64,000 nucleotides of DNA from Ciborinia camelliae. Its lineage: Eukaryota > Ascomycota > Leotiomycetes > Helotiales > Sclerotiniaceae. The notes beneath the pieces are model-generated. The model did no database searches and was not told the origin of the DNA. It was given only the letters and a program-made list of their open reading frames with translations. The position numbers were made by a program, and so were the translations under genes. The stretch covers positions 3,188,467 to 3,252,466 of the forward strand of contig JANPYM010000001.1 of NCBI GenBank assembly GCA_025890175.1. Direction: 5' to 3'. Below, piece by piece: positions 12,202 through 25,097 of the stretch (position 1 is its first letter; each line of letters opens with the position of its first letter).

Positions 12202-13302
12202 ATGACTCGAATTGGGCGGAATAATGGAGGGTTGACTTCGAAACCTGGTTGGATTGGTTCAGTAGCACGTTTCTGGGAGGTAAAGCTACCAAACTCGTTA
12301 TGACATGTGTATATGCTTCAACCTAACAATTCCATTTTAGAAAAGCTATGCGCCGGATTATGTTGGCTTTGTATTACTATTGACGGCGTACATCTTGGTA
12401 ACTCCCAATTCATTTCGTCCTTGTTAGATATATATACAGGTTCTAATCAGCCCCCCTCCATTCAGATCGAATTTATTCAAGAGCCGTTCCACCGCATGTT
12501 CTTTATCAATAACATCAACATTCAATACCCACATGCCCTGGTGGAAAGAGTATCTGTGGGATGGAATTTGATATATGCCGGAGTTGTTCCATGCATAACT
12601 TTAGCACTCTGGCTGGGAATATCGAGGGCGAACCTACACAAATGCCATGTCACTATGCTAGGATTTCTAATCGCACTGGCTCTTACATCATTCATTACTG
12701 ATGTTATTAAAAATGCTGTTGGAAGACCTCGACCCGACCTTATCTCCCGCTGCAAGCCTACACTTGAAACACCAGAGAATAAACTGGTATCTATTCATGT
12801 ATGCACGGAAAAGGATCACCATACTTTGCATGATGGGTGGAGAAGTTTTCCTTCGGGTCATTCTTCCTTTGCATTTGCTGGACTTGGATACCTCGCACTT
12901 TTCTTCGCTGGACAGACACATGTCTTCAGACCTAGGACTGATCTTGGGAGGGTACTTTTAGCTCTTGCTCCATTGCTTGGAGCTGCAATGATTGCGATCA
13001 GTCGTTGTGAAGATTATCGGTAAGCTGGACAGTCATCGAGTTACAATTTCAAGTACTAATACTATCATAGTCACGATGTATATGATGTTACATGTGGATC
13101 AATTCTTGGTATCTCTCTTGCATATTTCTCATATAGAAGGTATTTTCCAAGGCTGCATTCCTCTAAATGTCATGAGCCTCACCCCTCGCGAGAAACTGTA
13201 TTCAATCAAGGGTTTGGAAAAATCAAGTATGATGAAGAGACAGAAGTAGGGAGGGCTAGAGAGTTTGATGTGTCTGACAACGAGAGTGACAATACATCAT
13301 AA
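12202..13302 (+). CDS. Lipid phosphate phosphatase (PAP2 superfamily)
   Basis: Integral membrane enzyme of the DPP1/LPP1 type, which dephosphorylates diacylglycerol pyrophosphate, phosphatidate and related lipids without Mg2+. Four exons (12202-12279, 12341-12397, 12466-13019, 13071-13302) close in phase to 306 aa. The start is the ATG that opens MTRIGRNNGG. The second exon supplies the first membrane helix (YVGFVLLLTAYIL), continuing into FIQEPFHRMFF, typical of the family. The three phosphatase motifs are all present: KNAVGRPRP, PSGHSSFAF, and SRCEDYRHDVYD with the catalytic His. An intron interrupts the Arg codon of motif 3. The tail is hydrophilic and acidic. The family is certain; the exact substrate is not. 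Confidence 0.92.
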
Positions 13303-13812
13303 ATTCTTGAAAGTCATCTCGCTATATGGGCTGGTGGGGAATCGTGTATATCATTCCAATTTTGCATGCTCTTGGGTCACGGTCTATTGGCCGTCTGAAA
13401 TTGATTTATACTTTACTGCATTTAGAGAATGAGTGGCTTCCTTTCACTCTCTTTGTGTGTTTGAACCATTCTTCGAGAAAAGACTCGTGGAAAACCTTTG
13501 TGATTATTATGGCGGTATTTGCTCTTTGTCTCATAACTACCAGTTCACGGGAAACTAATCTTATCGCTCTGCTACATCTTTCCGGTTCTTAATTCCTATC
13601 ATTTATCACTTATAACATTTTTATGTTTGGTACACCATTTGGCCCGGTACGGAGATTTGGGAGGTGTACTATTTTCTCCTTCTCATTTCAGCAGTATCGA
13701 AATCACGCTCTGGAGAGCTCGTTTTTTATTGTACCAGTAAATTCTCTGCGTCCCTACGAGAATGATTGACCCATGCGCTCTAAGTCGAACGTCGTTTTGA
13801 GCTGGGAGCAAC
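13303..13812. other. Intergenic between lipid phosphatase and giant protein
   Basis: No gene is seen. It probably contains the terminator of the upstream gene and the promoter of the gene at 13813. Short open frames here have no recognisable product. Confidence 0.5.
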
Positions 13813-16800
13813 ATGGCAGATGCACCTCCTCCGGCCGCGCATGGTCAAGAGTTACCTGAAGCTCAATGGCGAATTTTTTGGCGAGGCAAAATCTTACGTG
13901 GTCTCCGATTGTTGCAACGTGATTCCTTGGTGACTTTTGCTGCCGCGTGCATTGTGTGGTGGCTCAGAAGACCGGTCAATATTCTGTTGCGGTGGGTAGG
14001 CGGAATAGTTTTTTATTATGCAGCCTATTGGTTGGCGAACACCTACACATTTGATGGTCTAAAACGATGTAACCAAGTATTGAAGAAAGTAGAGGGTTGG
14101 GAACCTGAGCATCATTTTTGGGATATGGAAAACCAAGAATGGTGGCTTTATATGGCTTGTAAAGGGGACGAAAAGGGTTGGTCGAAGATATTGTTGTCCT
14201 ATGCAGTGAGTAACCCCAATTCTGGATTGCCTGTTGATGATGCTAAAATGCAAAGGTTTCCATTTACAAGTCAATCATTGAACAGTGTAAAACCTTTCTA
14301 CCAGATGGGTCCATATTCCAGTGGGGATTGGCTCTAGTAATTGTTAGTTGAAGAATCCATTCTCAAAAATCATTATCTAATATGGTATTTATAGCCGATT
14401 AACATAGCTTGTGCGCAAGTATACCCACATCTTGTAAGCAATAATGTACCCATTACGTCCTTCCTGAAACTTACGATGTTGAAAAGTTTGGACAAGCACG
14501 CCCTGGTTGGATTTGGTACCCAATGGTTCTTGTCTCGAATGCGCTCATCAGCAACCTCGTTTATGAAGAGCTCCTTATATACATTGACCGAGTTGTTCTT
14601 TCTCTTCAATTTGCAGCAAAGTCTATGTTAAGCGTTTGCGTTTTTGCTATCAAATTCATTAACTTTTCCCCGTCAATCTATTGGTACGGGTCCCAATTTG
14701 GCGTGCCGGCCTTTTTTATATGCTATATGCTAGAGTGGGTACCGATGCGTGCTGCATCAATATTAATTGCTCGCGAGAGAAGGCTGGCTGCTGCTGGGCT
14801 TGATTTTGAACGCCTTGAAAATGAACAAGATAGGGAAGAAATAGCACTTTACTGGTCGTGGCAAGAAGGGTTAGTCAAAAATGCTTGTTTTAACCTCGCG
14901 AAAGTAATTATTCGAATTTTGACGCCTTTAACTCCGGTTTCAGAGGCCTGCCAACATCTTTGGGTATTTATCAAGACTCCCTGGAATTTGACACAGCTAG
15001 TAGCCAATTTTACGCAGCAAATAGCCAATCTTACACAGCAAATAGCCACCCTTCAACAAGAGCGAGATGCTGCTCGAAGGGATAGAAGTCGTTATCTGGT
15101 GGCAAGTCAGCTATTTCGAACATTGGCGATCCGGTGCAGAAATTCACATCATGATTTTAATGATCAAGATGAGACCCTGCGAAGAATACGTGAATTGGAG
15201 CAACAGAGAGACCACAGACAGGCAGCATATGAAGCTCTTTTTGCAGAATATACAGCATTGCGTCAAGCTTCAAGTGCCTTGACCTTGGCAGGCGGTCCAG
15301 CCAGAACGGTGGAAAAATTGCTTGAAGCAGCTGTTCATACAAGAGACTTGCACCGTCGACAAATCCACACTCTTACTGCTTCAGTTGTAGAAAGTGGCGC
15401 TGAAAATGCGAAACTCAAAGACAAAATTAAAACATTGGAGGGGGATCTTAGACTTGTCAATGATGGCAGGGCAACAATGTTGTGGAGAGAAAAGGAAGAG
15501 GAAAACATCGAAATTAGGAAAAAGGCTTACGAAGAAATTTTGGAGCGAGAAATAAAAGTTAAGCGGCTAAGAGATTTACGAGCCGATAACACTACAACAG
15601 CGCTTGGTCTGGATGAGAAGGGACAACAGACTTTGCGAAGACTGCGAGAGCAATTAATCAGTGCAGAGAATGACCTTGCCCATTGCGAAATGATAATTAA
15701 GAAAATGAACTATAATGAAGCTAGAATTGACGAGGAAAAGGAAAGGATGAAGAAAGAAGCACTGTATGGGGAATCTGAGCGATTGAAAAAGTTATACACG
15801 GATGCAGCGATTCAGGTTGAAGAGCTGTCTGAAAAGCTAACGAGATTCGAATACCTTGCAGAACCCAGGCATGATATTGAGGCCGTTCAACGTCATTGCA
15901 ACGAGGAAAAGGAGAAGTTGCAACGGGAGATCGCGGATAAAAACCGTCAAATATCTGTATACAAGGAGCAAATTGATTATGTAATGGGCTCTTTGGGCTG
16001 GGCTGACAACAAGTTTGAGCCTCGGGACAAATACTCGGGGTTCCCTTTTGGAGTAAGAGCGGAGATCAGACGCTTGACAGCCACAATCCAGCGGCTTGAA
16101 TTTCTCAATATACCCCCTGGAAGTCCTGGAACGATAGAGAGACAGAGGATTTTGGACAGATTGACGCTGGAAATAAATGAATTGGTGGACCAAATCCAAC
16201 CCTTGCAAAGGAGACATGATGAGCTTCAGCAAGAAAATTTGCAGAATAGGACAGACTTGAACAATTTCAGAGATCGGGTGGCTCGGAGGAACACACGAAT
16301 AACTAGACTTCAGGCACGAAATACGGAACTCCAGGGTGAACTTAGAGAAGCACAAGAGGCAGCACTTCTAGCTGGAGGATTAAATATTGTGGGAATACCA
16401 AGTCCCTTAACAGAGAGATACATGAGAAATATGTTAGCTCTAGAGGAGGAGATACGAAATAGGGGGGGAGAAATAGATGATTTCCCGGCCCTTCCGGGAA
16501 TGGAAGGTGCACCGAGAATAGAAGGCGAACCAGCAGAAATCACCTTATACAGATGTATCCGCCTACTAGTCGATAGATGGGGATATCTCGTGAGGCTGGT
16601 TGGCGAGAGCGAGCCTACCTGGCTAGGAGCGGCAGATGATTGGGCCGATGATAATACGGATACTCCGGAGAATTTGGACGCACGCAGGCTTAACAGAATG
16701 CTAAATTTGACAGAATTTTGGGAAGATATTGGAACACTAGATGACGAAAGTATTCTAATCGTTCACCAAATATGTGAGCAAATAGGCATAAGGTTTGGCG

Positions 16801-19769
16801 CTGGACAACCGGAGAGGTCCAGGTCTCCATCCCCTGCACCTTCCTTATCACCGTCTCCTCCACCGTCTCCCCCACCTATTCCCCGCCCTGAAGTTGGAGG
16901 ATTATTTCGAGCAAGATTTACACGTTATGAGATCTTTGACGTGGGAAGATGGGAGTTGCATCCGCTCGAATATGAATGGACTACTTCTGCGTCTAGTGCT
17001 CTGAATGCTATGCAACAATCTATTCAAGGACAAATGCCCGGTCATGATGCAAGCAATCTTCCATTCGTTGAATTCAGGCGTCATTTAGTGGATGTACTTG
17101 GCAGAGATATTTTATTTCTTATCGACCCAATTCCTGAGCGTGACGTAGCTGAGGCCTTGTACAGGATTGATCATTCATTTGTTTTGAAGACCGTCTCACC
17201 ATTTCCACGTCGAAATGGCATCATCAGATATTGGTCTCGTGAGATCGAGTACCCGGATAACTTGCGAGTGCCTCCACCGAAAAGGATAATTGTATTGTAT
17301 TTATCTAATAATCTTTGGCAAGGTATGAGACCACTGCCCGAGTTTGAGGAGGGGTTTCCCGCCGGGTCTGTACATGGCCAAGGTTCCCCTGCACCTTTAC
17401 CTCCCGATCAGGATCTACGTCCCGTTTCACCTTTAACTCACGATCTACCTCACCTTCCACCAGAAACACCTCCACCGTCACCTCCCAATCCACATCTAAC
17501 TCCCCGTCCAGCTGAAGCTATAGAGATCGACGCAAACGATTGGCTAATATTTGACCCTCTTGACTTTTGGATATTAAATGGACAGCCTCGCGCGAGAATG
17601 TCTGCGATAATTGCAGTAGCAACATCATTCTTTTATCAGTATCCCGACATACTATTCAGTAATATAATTCTAGATGAAGAGCGCTACGAGGCTTGGTATC
17701 AAATATTTAACAGATTACATCCACAACAGGATGGTGACTATCTTCCAGAGCATATTCAAGCAGTATTGGAAGGTGTAATGGGGTATCCGGATAACAGACC
17801 ACATTATAGATTGGCAGTCACCACATTTCACTTAATTGACGGAAATGTGAGATATTTTGCGACAATACAAGGAGACCGCGAATCACAAAGTCCCGTGCTT
17901 TACGTACACCGTGATCCTGATAATACTTGGCGTGGTATGCGGAGACAAGAGTTGCATGAACCATCAGGTCCTGAACCACCGGGAGGAGTAGGAGGAGTAG
18001 TTCCCCCAGATGATGGTCAAGAGCCAGATGCTCAACTATCAGGAGCAGAGGGAGGAGCATTACTACTACCGTCACCTCCCCAACCACTAGGATGGGGAGA
18101 TGCTCCCATGGATAATCTTCCACCGTCACCTCTCCAAGCGCTTCCACCACCGCCAGCTCCCCAACTACTAGTAGAAGAAGGAGGAGAAGCTGCCCCAACT
18201 CATCTCCCAAGGGTTAATTTGCCAAGGGACGAAAATTACGGCAGAAATTCCACCAGAGCGCCATTTGACAGAACTGGCTGGTCATTTTTTCCCGATGAAC
18301 CTCATTTTGACCAAGCCCTGACAACTCATAATAGGATACGAAGCTGCGCTCCAGAAGCAGTGTATTTATCCCTTGCATATCAATTTGACCTTCAGAATTT
18401 CAGTGCTGATGGATTCTTTCAAGCATTTGCAGATGTCTTCCCCAACCACTCCCATGATTGGCAGGGTGAAGAAATTGCTAGAGTCCTATCAGGGCATCCA
18501 TACTTCCGCAATATTCATCGGCCACTTTGTATCGTCCACGGTATTGTGGTCCCGCCATTTAATTTGGTGGTGGATCATTGGACCCAACCGGAAGGCTATG
18601 ATCCTTCAAATCCCCAGTTACTATTTGTTGCGGAAGTTGCTGACACACGACCTTCGGTCCATAGAGCTCGGCCAGATCGTATAAATCACTGGGTGGGTAT
18701 GGGCTATGAGAGGGGTATTGGCCCACCAAACCCTCCATTACGTACTATTGCACCCAGGCCTCCGAGATCAACATTCATGGATCAGCTTGAAGCGGCGGCG
18801 AGCATCCGAACTCCCAGACAAGTTCCTGTACCTGGGGGTGATCCAACTGGTTGGGCAAATTTTCAAAATGTACCCAGGACGGGTCCTCTATGGGAAGCAC
18901 CAGCAGCCCCTCCACCCCTTCAGGCGGATGCTCCACCATTTAGATGGCCCCAGCCTCAACAGGAAGAACAACAGCAGCCACCGCCTCAAGGTGGTGGCAA
19001 TGCGGGAGGAGAGGGAAGGGGAAGGGGAAGGGGAGGGACTCCCCCAGGTAGTCAACAACCACAAGTTAAACCACCTGGAGTAGGAGATGGAAGGGGAAGG
19101 GGGGTACAAGGACGAGGACAAGTACAAGTACAAGGTCGAGGACAAGTACAGGGACGGGGACAAGCACAAGGACCAGGGCAGGTACAAGGACGAGGACAAG
19201 CACAAGGACCAGGGCAGGCACAAGGACGAGGACAAGCACAAGGACCAGGGCAAGCACAAGGACCAGGGCAGGTACAAGGACGAGGACAAGCACAAGGACC
19301 AGGGCAAGTACAAGGACGAGGACAAGCACAAGGACCAGGGCAAGTACAAGTACAAGGACAAGGGAGGGGACAAGTACAAGGACCAGGACAAGTACAAGGA
19401 CGAGGACAAGCACAAGGACCAGGGCAAGTACAAGGACGAGGACAAGCACAAGGACCAGGGCAAGTACAAGTACAAGGACAAGGGAGGGGACAAGTACAAG
19501 GACCAGGACAAGTACAAGGACATGGAACGGCAATGGGAATGGGAGGGGGAGAATTGCCCTTTGGTGGAGGTCAGATTATCCGTGAACAACAGATCGCAGA
19601 TGCTCTTCGACTTCAGCAAGAACAAGGCCGCGGTGGCAATTTGCAAGGGGGAGGGGGAGTTATAGGTGGAAGGATAGAACCACCAAAAAAGAAGAAGAGG
19701 AAGAGGAAGAAGAAGAAGAAGAATGGAGCTGCCCCAGCTGCTCCCGACCCACAACCTAAACAACCATAA
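13813..19769 (+). CDS. Giant (1,923-aa) membrane-anchored coiled-coil protein with three related modules and a GQ repeat tail
   Basis: I do not recognise a named family. Five exons (13813-14205, 14286-14342, 14395-14433, 14487-19769, the last uninterrupted) form four short introns, three of about 52 bp and one of 80 bp, all phase 0. Residues 1-270 contain several hydrophobic segments (for example LRRPVNILLRWVGGIVFYYA, FQWGLALVI and FGVPAFFICYMLEWVPM), so the N-terminus probably sits in a membrane. Residues about 330-790 are a long coiled coil (LEQQRD, TLEGDLRLV, RLQARNTELQGELREAQE). Three modules follow at about 971-1113, 1172-1316 and 1421-1573, separated by Pro-rich linkers; each ends in a hydrophobic strand and a W-x-GM motif. 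The third has a candidate Cys (RSCAPEAVYL) and His (INHWVGM), reminiscent of papain/OTU-like peptidases, which is speculative. The tail is a GQ-rich repeat (1703-1843) and a Lys/Arg-rich stretch. Confidence 0.75.
19105..19525 (+). repeat. Coding tandem repeat (18-bp GQ[V/A]QG[R/P] unit, higher-order copies)
   Basis: Hexapeptide units of the form GQVQGR / GQAQGP repeat about 23 times inside the giant gene. A 120-bp higher-order copy is nearly perfect: 19321-19380 equals 19441-19500 base for base. The sense strand contains almost no T, so other frames also stay open; those are by-products. Confidence 0.9.
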
Positions 19770-21594
19770 GCTCACCAACCACAAGCATGGGGACGAGGAC
19801 AAATGGAAAGGCGAAAGGGAGGTAGAGGTGGAAGAGTAGAGGAAAAAGGTTAGTTAGAGGGAGAAGCAGAGGAAGAATTATGATAAATTAGGTAAATGAG
19901 TTGAAAGGTAGTTGTGAGGGATATGACTTCAAGAATGCACGATTTATAGTGAAGATATGGGAGAAATAAGAGGAAAAAGGGGTCACTTTTGTATTTTATT
20001 TATATTTTTATCGATGTAAATTCTAAAAGCGTTTATGGTTGTTCTTAAAGAACTAAATATTTCCAAGGCTATGATTATGGCTAAATGCTAAGCGAGGCGA
20101 GGCGAGGAGGTATCACTAAAATACGGCAGTCTACCTATCTAGAGAATTTGAGTAAAGTCCTTGTTTTAATTGGATCCTCTAATTGGCATGAATTTCTCAA
20201 ATTTTGTGGATCTTTGAGAATTATCTATTGGATTATATATTACTACCTAGCTAAATTATAGAAAAGATTTTCCGTACCAAATATCGAGTACAGGGTACAT
20301 CCGTCATGTAATATGGGCAATCTAATATACATTATAGTCAGTAATATGTTAGGTACATATGCACCGTCTCAACTTGTATATTGGAACATAGCTGCGAATG
20401 CTTGCACGATGATTAGTGATAGTCAAGGCTGAGTCGTGGTCAAAGTTGCTTCGGCATTCGTCAGGTTCAGTAGAAAATTATGTTCCTGACAGAACTATAT
20501 ATTCTCGGAAGCATTCATGAATGATGAAATTATACGCAACAGGAATTCATGACTCCATATTCCGGATTGCAGAAAGAAGAACTAAGTTATTGATTGCTAT
20601 ATTTTTGAGGCATTTCTCCTGATTTGCCCAGTCACGGTATTTTTCTTGCTACCTATTCCTTGAGGATTGTAGAACGAGTGAGGATAGACTGTCTCTCGCA
20701 AACGCAGATTAGCCGTCGGACTCAGAACCAAGGTATTCCTTTGAAACTGCCATTTCCGTGTCAGAAGAAGAAGTTACGTCTTTGTGGTTGTTGGATTGAG
20801 ATGGCCAAGTTGAAGTTTTGGAAGAAGCATTTAATAGAACTATTTGACCTGTGCCTGCTATATTGGAGCACTGAAGGTAGAAAGTAGGGCAAGAGCCATT
20901 TGGCAACATTATGTATGTACCTTAAATTCCTTCCTTTCTCATTCTCAGTCGCCCCTTCCGCAATTTTCTTTATTTCTGTATCTTAAAGAAGGTATAGCCA
21001 ACGATTGAAGAATTGGACATGGAAAAATGTAAAGAAGGTCGCCGAGAGAGGGATTGATTGTCCAAATTCCCATGATACTTTGAGAGGATAAGGAATACAC
21101 TGTAATCTTATTACTTCTCGGGAGTTTTGGAGTCTATCATTTGCTCTTCGGACAACACGGTAAGATTAGAACAGAGTACTACTCTAGTTAGCCTTATCCC
21201 ATAGCCCCTAAGCGACGACAACGCCATCAACATGGTGAAAGATTTGTCAATAACTTCAGGTTTGCTTAATTTTCTAATTAGAAAATGGGATAGATCATTA
21301 ATACTCGAGTAGATGAAATCAAACATATGCGCGCTTATTTGTATGATGATGTTACACCGCATATGCGGGGTGCAAACGCCACAAAAGCTTCGCCTCAACA
21401 TCTTTTCCACCTTTGGAATGAGGCAGTGCATCACACAATTAATTGTATAGTAAGATTGATTTCGCAAAAAATCTCACATCAGTACAGTGGTTATTCGGAT
21501 AAAAAACTAATTGCAACTATCCCTTCAAGTTCGGAAAGTTGACGCGAGATTAAAAAGCGCGATTGAATTGGCGCCAGCCAGCGACTGGTCAAAG
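19770..21594. other. Intergenic, no gene seen
   Basis: The 1.8 kb between two + strand genes shows only short open frames with no recognisable product. Bases 19770-19870 continue the purine-rich composition of the upstream repeat, and 20160-20350 is A+T rich. Confidence 0.55.
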
Positions 21595-23803
21595 ATGGCG
21601 GGAGTAGATGATGGGTGGACAATGGTAGTCGGCCAACCAGCCAGTGAGACGCGGGAGGAGAAACAAATTGAAGAATGGGAGTGTTCTAAAGGAGGATGGT
21701 CAGGATTTGGTAAACACCCTCAGAATTGGACAGACCAGAAGAAATTACATATATCATCCGAAAAAGAATTAGGTTCTGGAAGTTACGGGCTTGTGCAGCG
21801 CGTTACGTATGGTGCTGTAACAATGGCCCGCAAACAGTGAGCATCGCCTCCAATACCCTGGTTTTGTGACTCCGTATGGCTGCTGATTGATGATTCTCAG
21901 CGTGGTACCTCGTGGTGGCATGACGGTCGAAAAACTCCGAGAGGAAGCTAATGCCATGGAGGAATTGGCGCATAAACATATCTTGAAGCTGGTCGGGACA
22001 TATACGTTGAAGCGCAAACATTTATACCTCCTCCTCTACCCCGCGGCGACGTGCGATTTAAGCACATTTCTCGATGATATAGATGGACTTCGTTCGGACA
22101 CTTGTGCAGACAGGGATGATGCCATGAAAAGACTTTATGCCCTTGGACTCAAGGATATTGGGAAAATCGACGATTTGTGCATGTTGAGGCGACCAATGCC
22201 CCCTTCAGATCGCCAGGCGCATATCAAGAGAACAGACACGGCATTGGGATTCTTGCAACAACTCATGGGATGTATTACGGAGGCATTGGCATTTGTTCAT
22301 GAAAAAGGTATCCGGCATCGGGATCTAAAACCTAAGAATATTTTATTGAGTCCGGGTCGGGTATACCTCGCTGATTTCGGCATCGCGAGAGACGTCAAAG
22401 AGTCGGACAATAGTATGACCTGCGGCAGATATGGTACTGCGTCTTGGATAGCCCCGGAGGTTTATGATGGAGAAGATCACCATATGTCAAGGGCAGATGT
22501 GTTTTCCCTTGGTTGTATATTCCTCAATATCGCTACTGTATTATATGGAGATTCAATCGAATTGGCGACATTTGACGAAGTAATAAAGGAGAAGGAATGG
22601 CCTAAAAAATACAAGATGCTTTCAGATCACCTAAATAAATTACGAAACAAGGCAATCAGAGCGGCGCTAGCTGATGAGGAAGAGCCTAATTTTGACGCTA
22701 AAAATATCCTAGGCCTCGTGGAGAAAATGCTATTATATGACTCAGAACAACGACCTACGGCGAAGGAAGTTAACGAAAGGTTATGTGAGCTTGGAGGTTT
22801 GGATCAGATCTATCATCTATCTTGCTGTCATAAAAAGAACGACGTCATGTGTCGATCGATAAGTGAGTCTCCCCTGTCATTCATTACTCAACTACGAATT
22901 ATCCTAATCATATGACCAGATTCTAAGATGAGAACTATTTCCGAGAGTAGTCTATCATCAAAGCTTAAAATCTCTGAACTCGAGACAGAGAATCGTGCTT
23001 TAAGAGAACGTCTCGTATCTCTCCAAAACAAAGACCAAACATACGAATTACGAATCGAGCATGAACGTAACCACGCAAAGAAACAAAACGATATCCTCAA
23101 AGAGCGATACGAAAAACAATTACAGGCAAAAACCGAAGCTTTAACCCATGCGCAAGAGCACATCAAGGCATTAGAATCCAACAGCAATCATAAACGACGA
23201 CCATCTCATAATAGAGGCAGAGGACGGAACTTCGCCTATGGAAGTCTTCATACCGACGGTAACCTCAATATCAACAATCTAGCCGTGAATGCGAACAACA
23301 ATCACAATCTATCGATCCAAAACCAGAAGCCAAATCTGGGCCCCAAAACCCCTGAAGGTTATTTCCCCAACATCCCCCCGCGAAATCCAAGTTTCACCAA
23401 CCTAAAAGACACCACACTCCAGCGCCGGCCCTCTGGTATCCCCATCCCAACCCGCTCACCCACACCCATCATCACACCCCAAAAATGCACATTCCATTCA
23501 CCGGGTAGTGGAAATAGTACCTTGACCAGTAGTACGCACTCAGTATTTTCTAATCGCAGTGGTAAAACGGATGGAAGTATCACGTCAGTGGAGAGTCCGA
23601 GTGAGACAATGAGTCCGCCCGATAGCCCGGTTCATCGTTTGAAAACGAAGGAATCGAATTCTCAATTTATGATGAGGAGGCCGCTGGGGGATAGCACGGG
23701 GATTAAGATGGATGGAGATGGGAAGGAGAAAGAGAAGGAGAAGGAGAAGGAGAGGACTATTAAACCTACTTGGGCGAAAATGGTGAGGGGGAATCAAACT
23801 TGA
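21595..23803 (+). CDS. Protein kinase domain protein with coiled-coil and low-complexity tail
   Basis: Probable serine/threonine kinase. Three exons (21595-21836, 21901-22862, 22920-23803) close in phase to 695 aa. The ATG at 21595 is the first in frame after a purine at -3. The glycine loop GSGSYGLV is near residue 60, the VTMARK segment supplies the Lys, and EEANAMEEL is the C-helix. The catalytic loop HRDLKPKN is near 220, DFG near 238, and the activation segment ends in WIAPEV. An insert of about 70 residues lies between the hinge region (LYLLLYPAATCDL) and the HRD helix. After about residue 400 come a coiled coil (SELETENRALRERLVSL), an Asn-rich stretch, PNIPPRNPSFTNL and a basic tail. 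All catalytic residues are present. Fungal STAND-like pathways often use similar kinases, but the pathway here is unknown. Confidence 0.88.
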
Positions 23804-24259
23804 GAGATGGATACAGTAGTTTGAACCCAGTCGTGGGAGATATGAGTAGATTCCACAACAAAGGAAACCAGCCGTATATGGCTTAGATGGCTTGGATGAA
23901 TGAGGATGAAGATGGAAATGAAGATGAAGATGAATCATCATCCGTGCTGATGGGTACTGTATGCACCAGTATTCCACCTCTGTCTACCTAGGTACATATA
24001 GAAACAAGCTGTAGAAGAGAAGCTGAAGAGAAATCCAGTTGTTGTTTGTCCATAGGGCTGTAAAGTATCTAGGAGAAAGAAGTATGTCTGAGTATAACTA
24101 ACATCAACATAAACCAAAAAAACTTGGGGTTTAAGCACAACCTTAATAGTTAACGTCAAGTTCACGTAGATCATTAATAATATAACCCTTGAGAATACCT
24201 AAACCTAAACGTAAATATAAACATAAACATCCCTCGAAAGGTATAAACAGTGGTTAGCC

Positions 24260-24800
24260 CCGCTTCACCCCAGATTAGCCCAGGCTACCCCGGGTATACA
24301 TACCCGACTCTCAAGCTAGCCCCTTTTTTCCCAACCCTACTTCTTGTAGATACCTACTGTTTCCCGAACCTTAGCTATCGGTAGGTATAGCTACGGTTCG
24401 GGAAACGGAACCGATATATTTGAATTGAAATGAAATTAGAAGGCATCAAATTTTGAAGTTTCTGAAGCTTGGATTTCACTTCCGGGCCGGAAGTTCCGGT
24501 TCCACTTCCCCTTTCAAAATGCAGATTTCCTGGCGAATTATACCTCCAAATAAAAAGGCGGAGATTCAGAATCCGGACTTTTGGAATCTAGACGGATCCT
24601 TGTTATAAATTCCGCTATAGGTAATACAAAAAAAGCGGATTATTTCGCTGAAAAGGGCGGATTTTGATATTCAAACATACCCTACCTAAGTAGGTATAAG
24701 AAAACTAGGCTAGCAAGTGGGTTGAAGAAGATGCTCTTAGACTACGAAAGTGACAGCTTAAATGCTTTCTGAAGCCACGCTAAAATGAAGCTAAACCTGC
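24260..24800. repeat. Duplicated block upstream of secreted-protein gene 1
   Basis: Shared landmarks with 34500-35380, in order: a CACCCC...GGGTA...CATACCC segment, TCAAGCTAGC, GAACCGATATAT, TGAAATGAAATTA, AATTTTGAAGTTT, GATTTCACTTC, AGATTTCCTGGCG, ATTCCGCTAT, CTGAAAAGG and GGATTTTGA. The copies have diverged by indels and substitutions. The last 90 bp also occur at 27158-27250. Confidence 0.65.
24360..24405. repeat. Hairpin, 19-bp arms
   Basis: Arms 24360-24378 (TTTCCCGAACCTTAGCTAT) and 24387-24405 are reverse complements with one mismatch and an 8-base loop. The left arm is partly conserved near 34625 in the duplicated block. The function is unknown. Confidence 0.6.
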
Positions 24801-25097
24801 CGTACAGATTCATCTGTTTTCTGTATACAAACATAAACAAGGTTAATAAAGTTTTATAATGATAAACCATCGCTAATTTTTTGATACTCTTATTTACACG
24901 AATTGATATACATCAGGATACAAATATTAATATGCAATAAAGTTGACAAAGTACATATCTATTTATTGAAATTTGAAATACTATATTAAAGAACAAACAT
25001 CACCTCATATTTCTTTACTACAACTTCCTTTACCAAAACCAACACTAATCAACCAATCGAATCGACTCAATCGTTAAATTCGAACCCATCAATCAAA

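Larger units (their letters stand above)
23804..25097. other. Intergenic, duplicated 5' region of the secreted-protein gene
   Basis: No gene is seen. Bases 24260-24690 match the region upstream of the second secreted-protein gene (34500-35380), 24711-24800 match 27158-27250, and 24845-24905 resemble 35455-35515 and 36450-36505. A hairpin lies at 24360-24405. Confidence 0.6.

Noticed and set aside
12522..12961. Alternative frames over the lipid phosphatase
   Set aside because: The + frame with all three PAP2 motifs explains the region; the others are shadows.
19066..19802. Long open frames antisense to, or in other + frames of, the GQ repeat
   Set aside because: They arise because one strand of the repeat has almost no T; composition (VLVLAL, SLYLPW or DKYKDE runs) and absence of starts or domains speak against genes.
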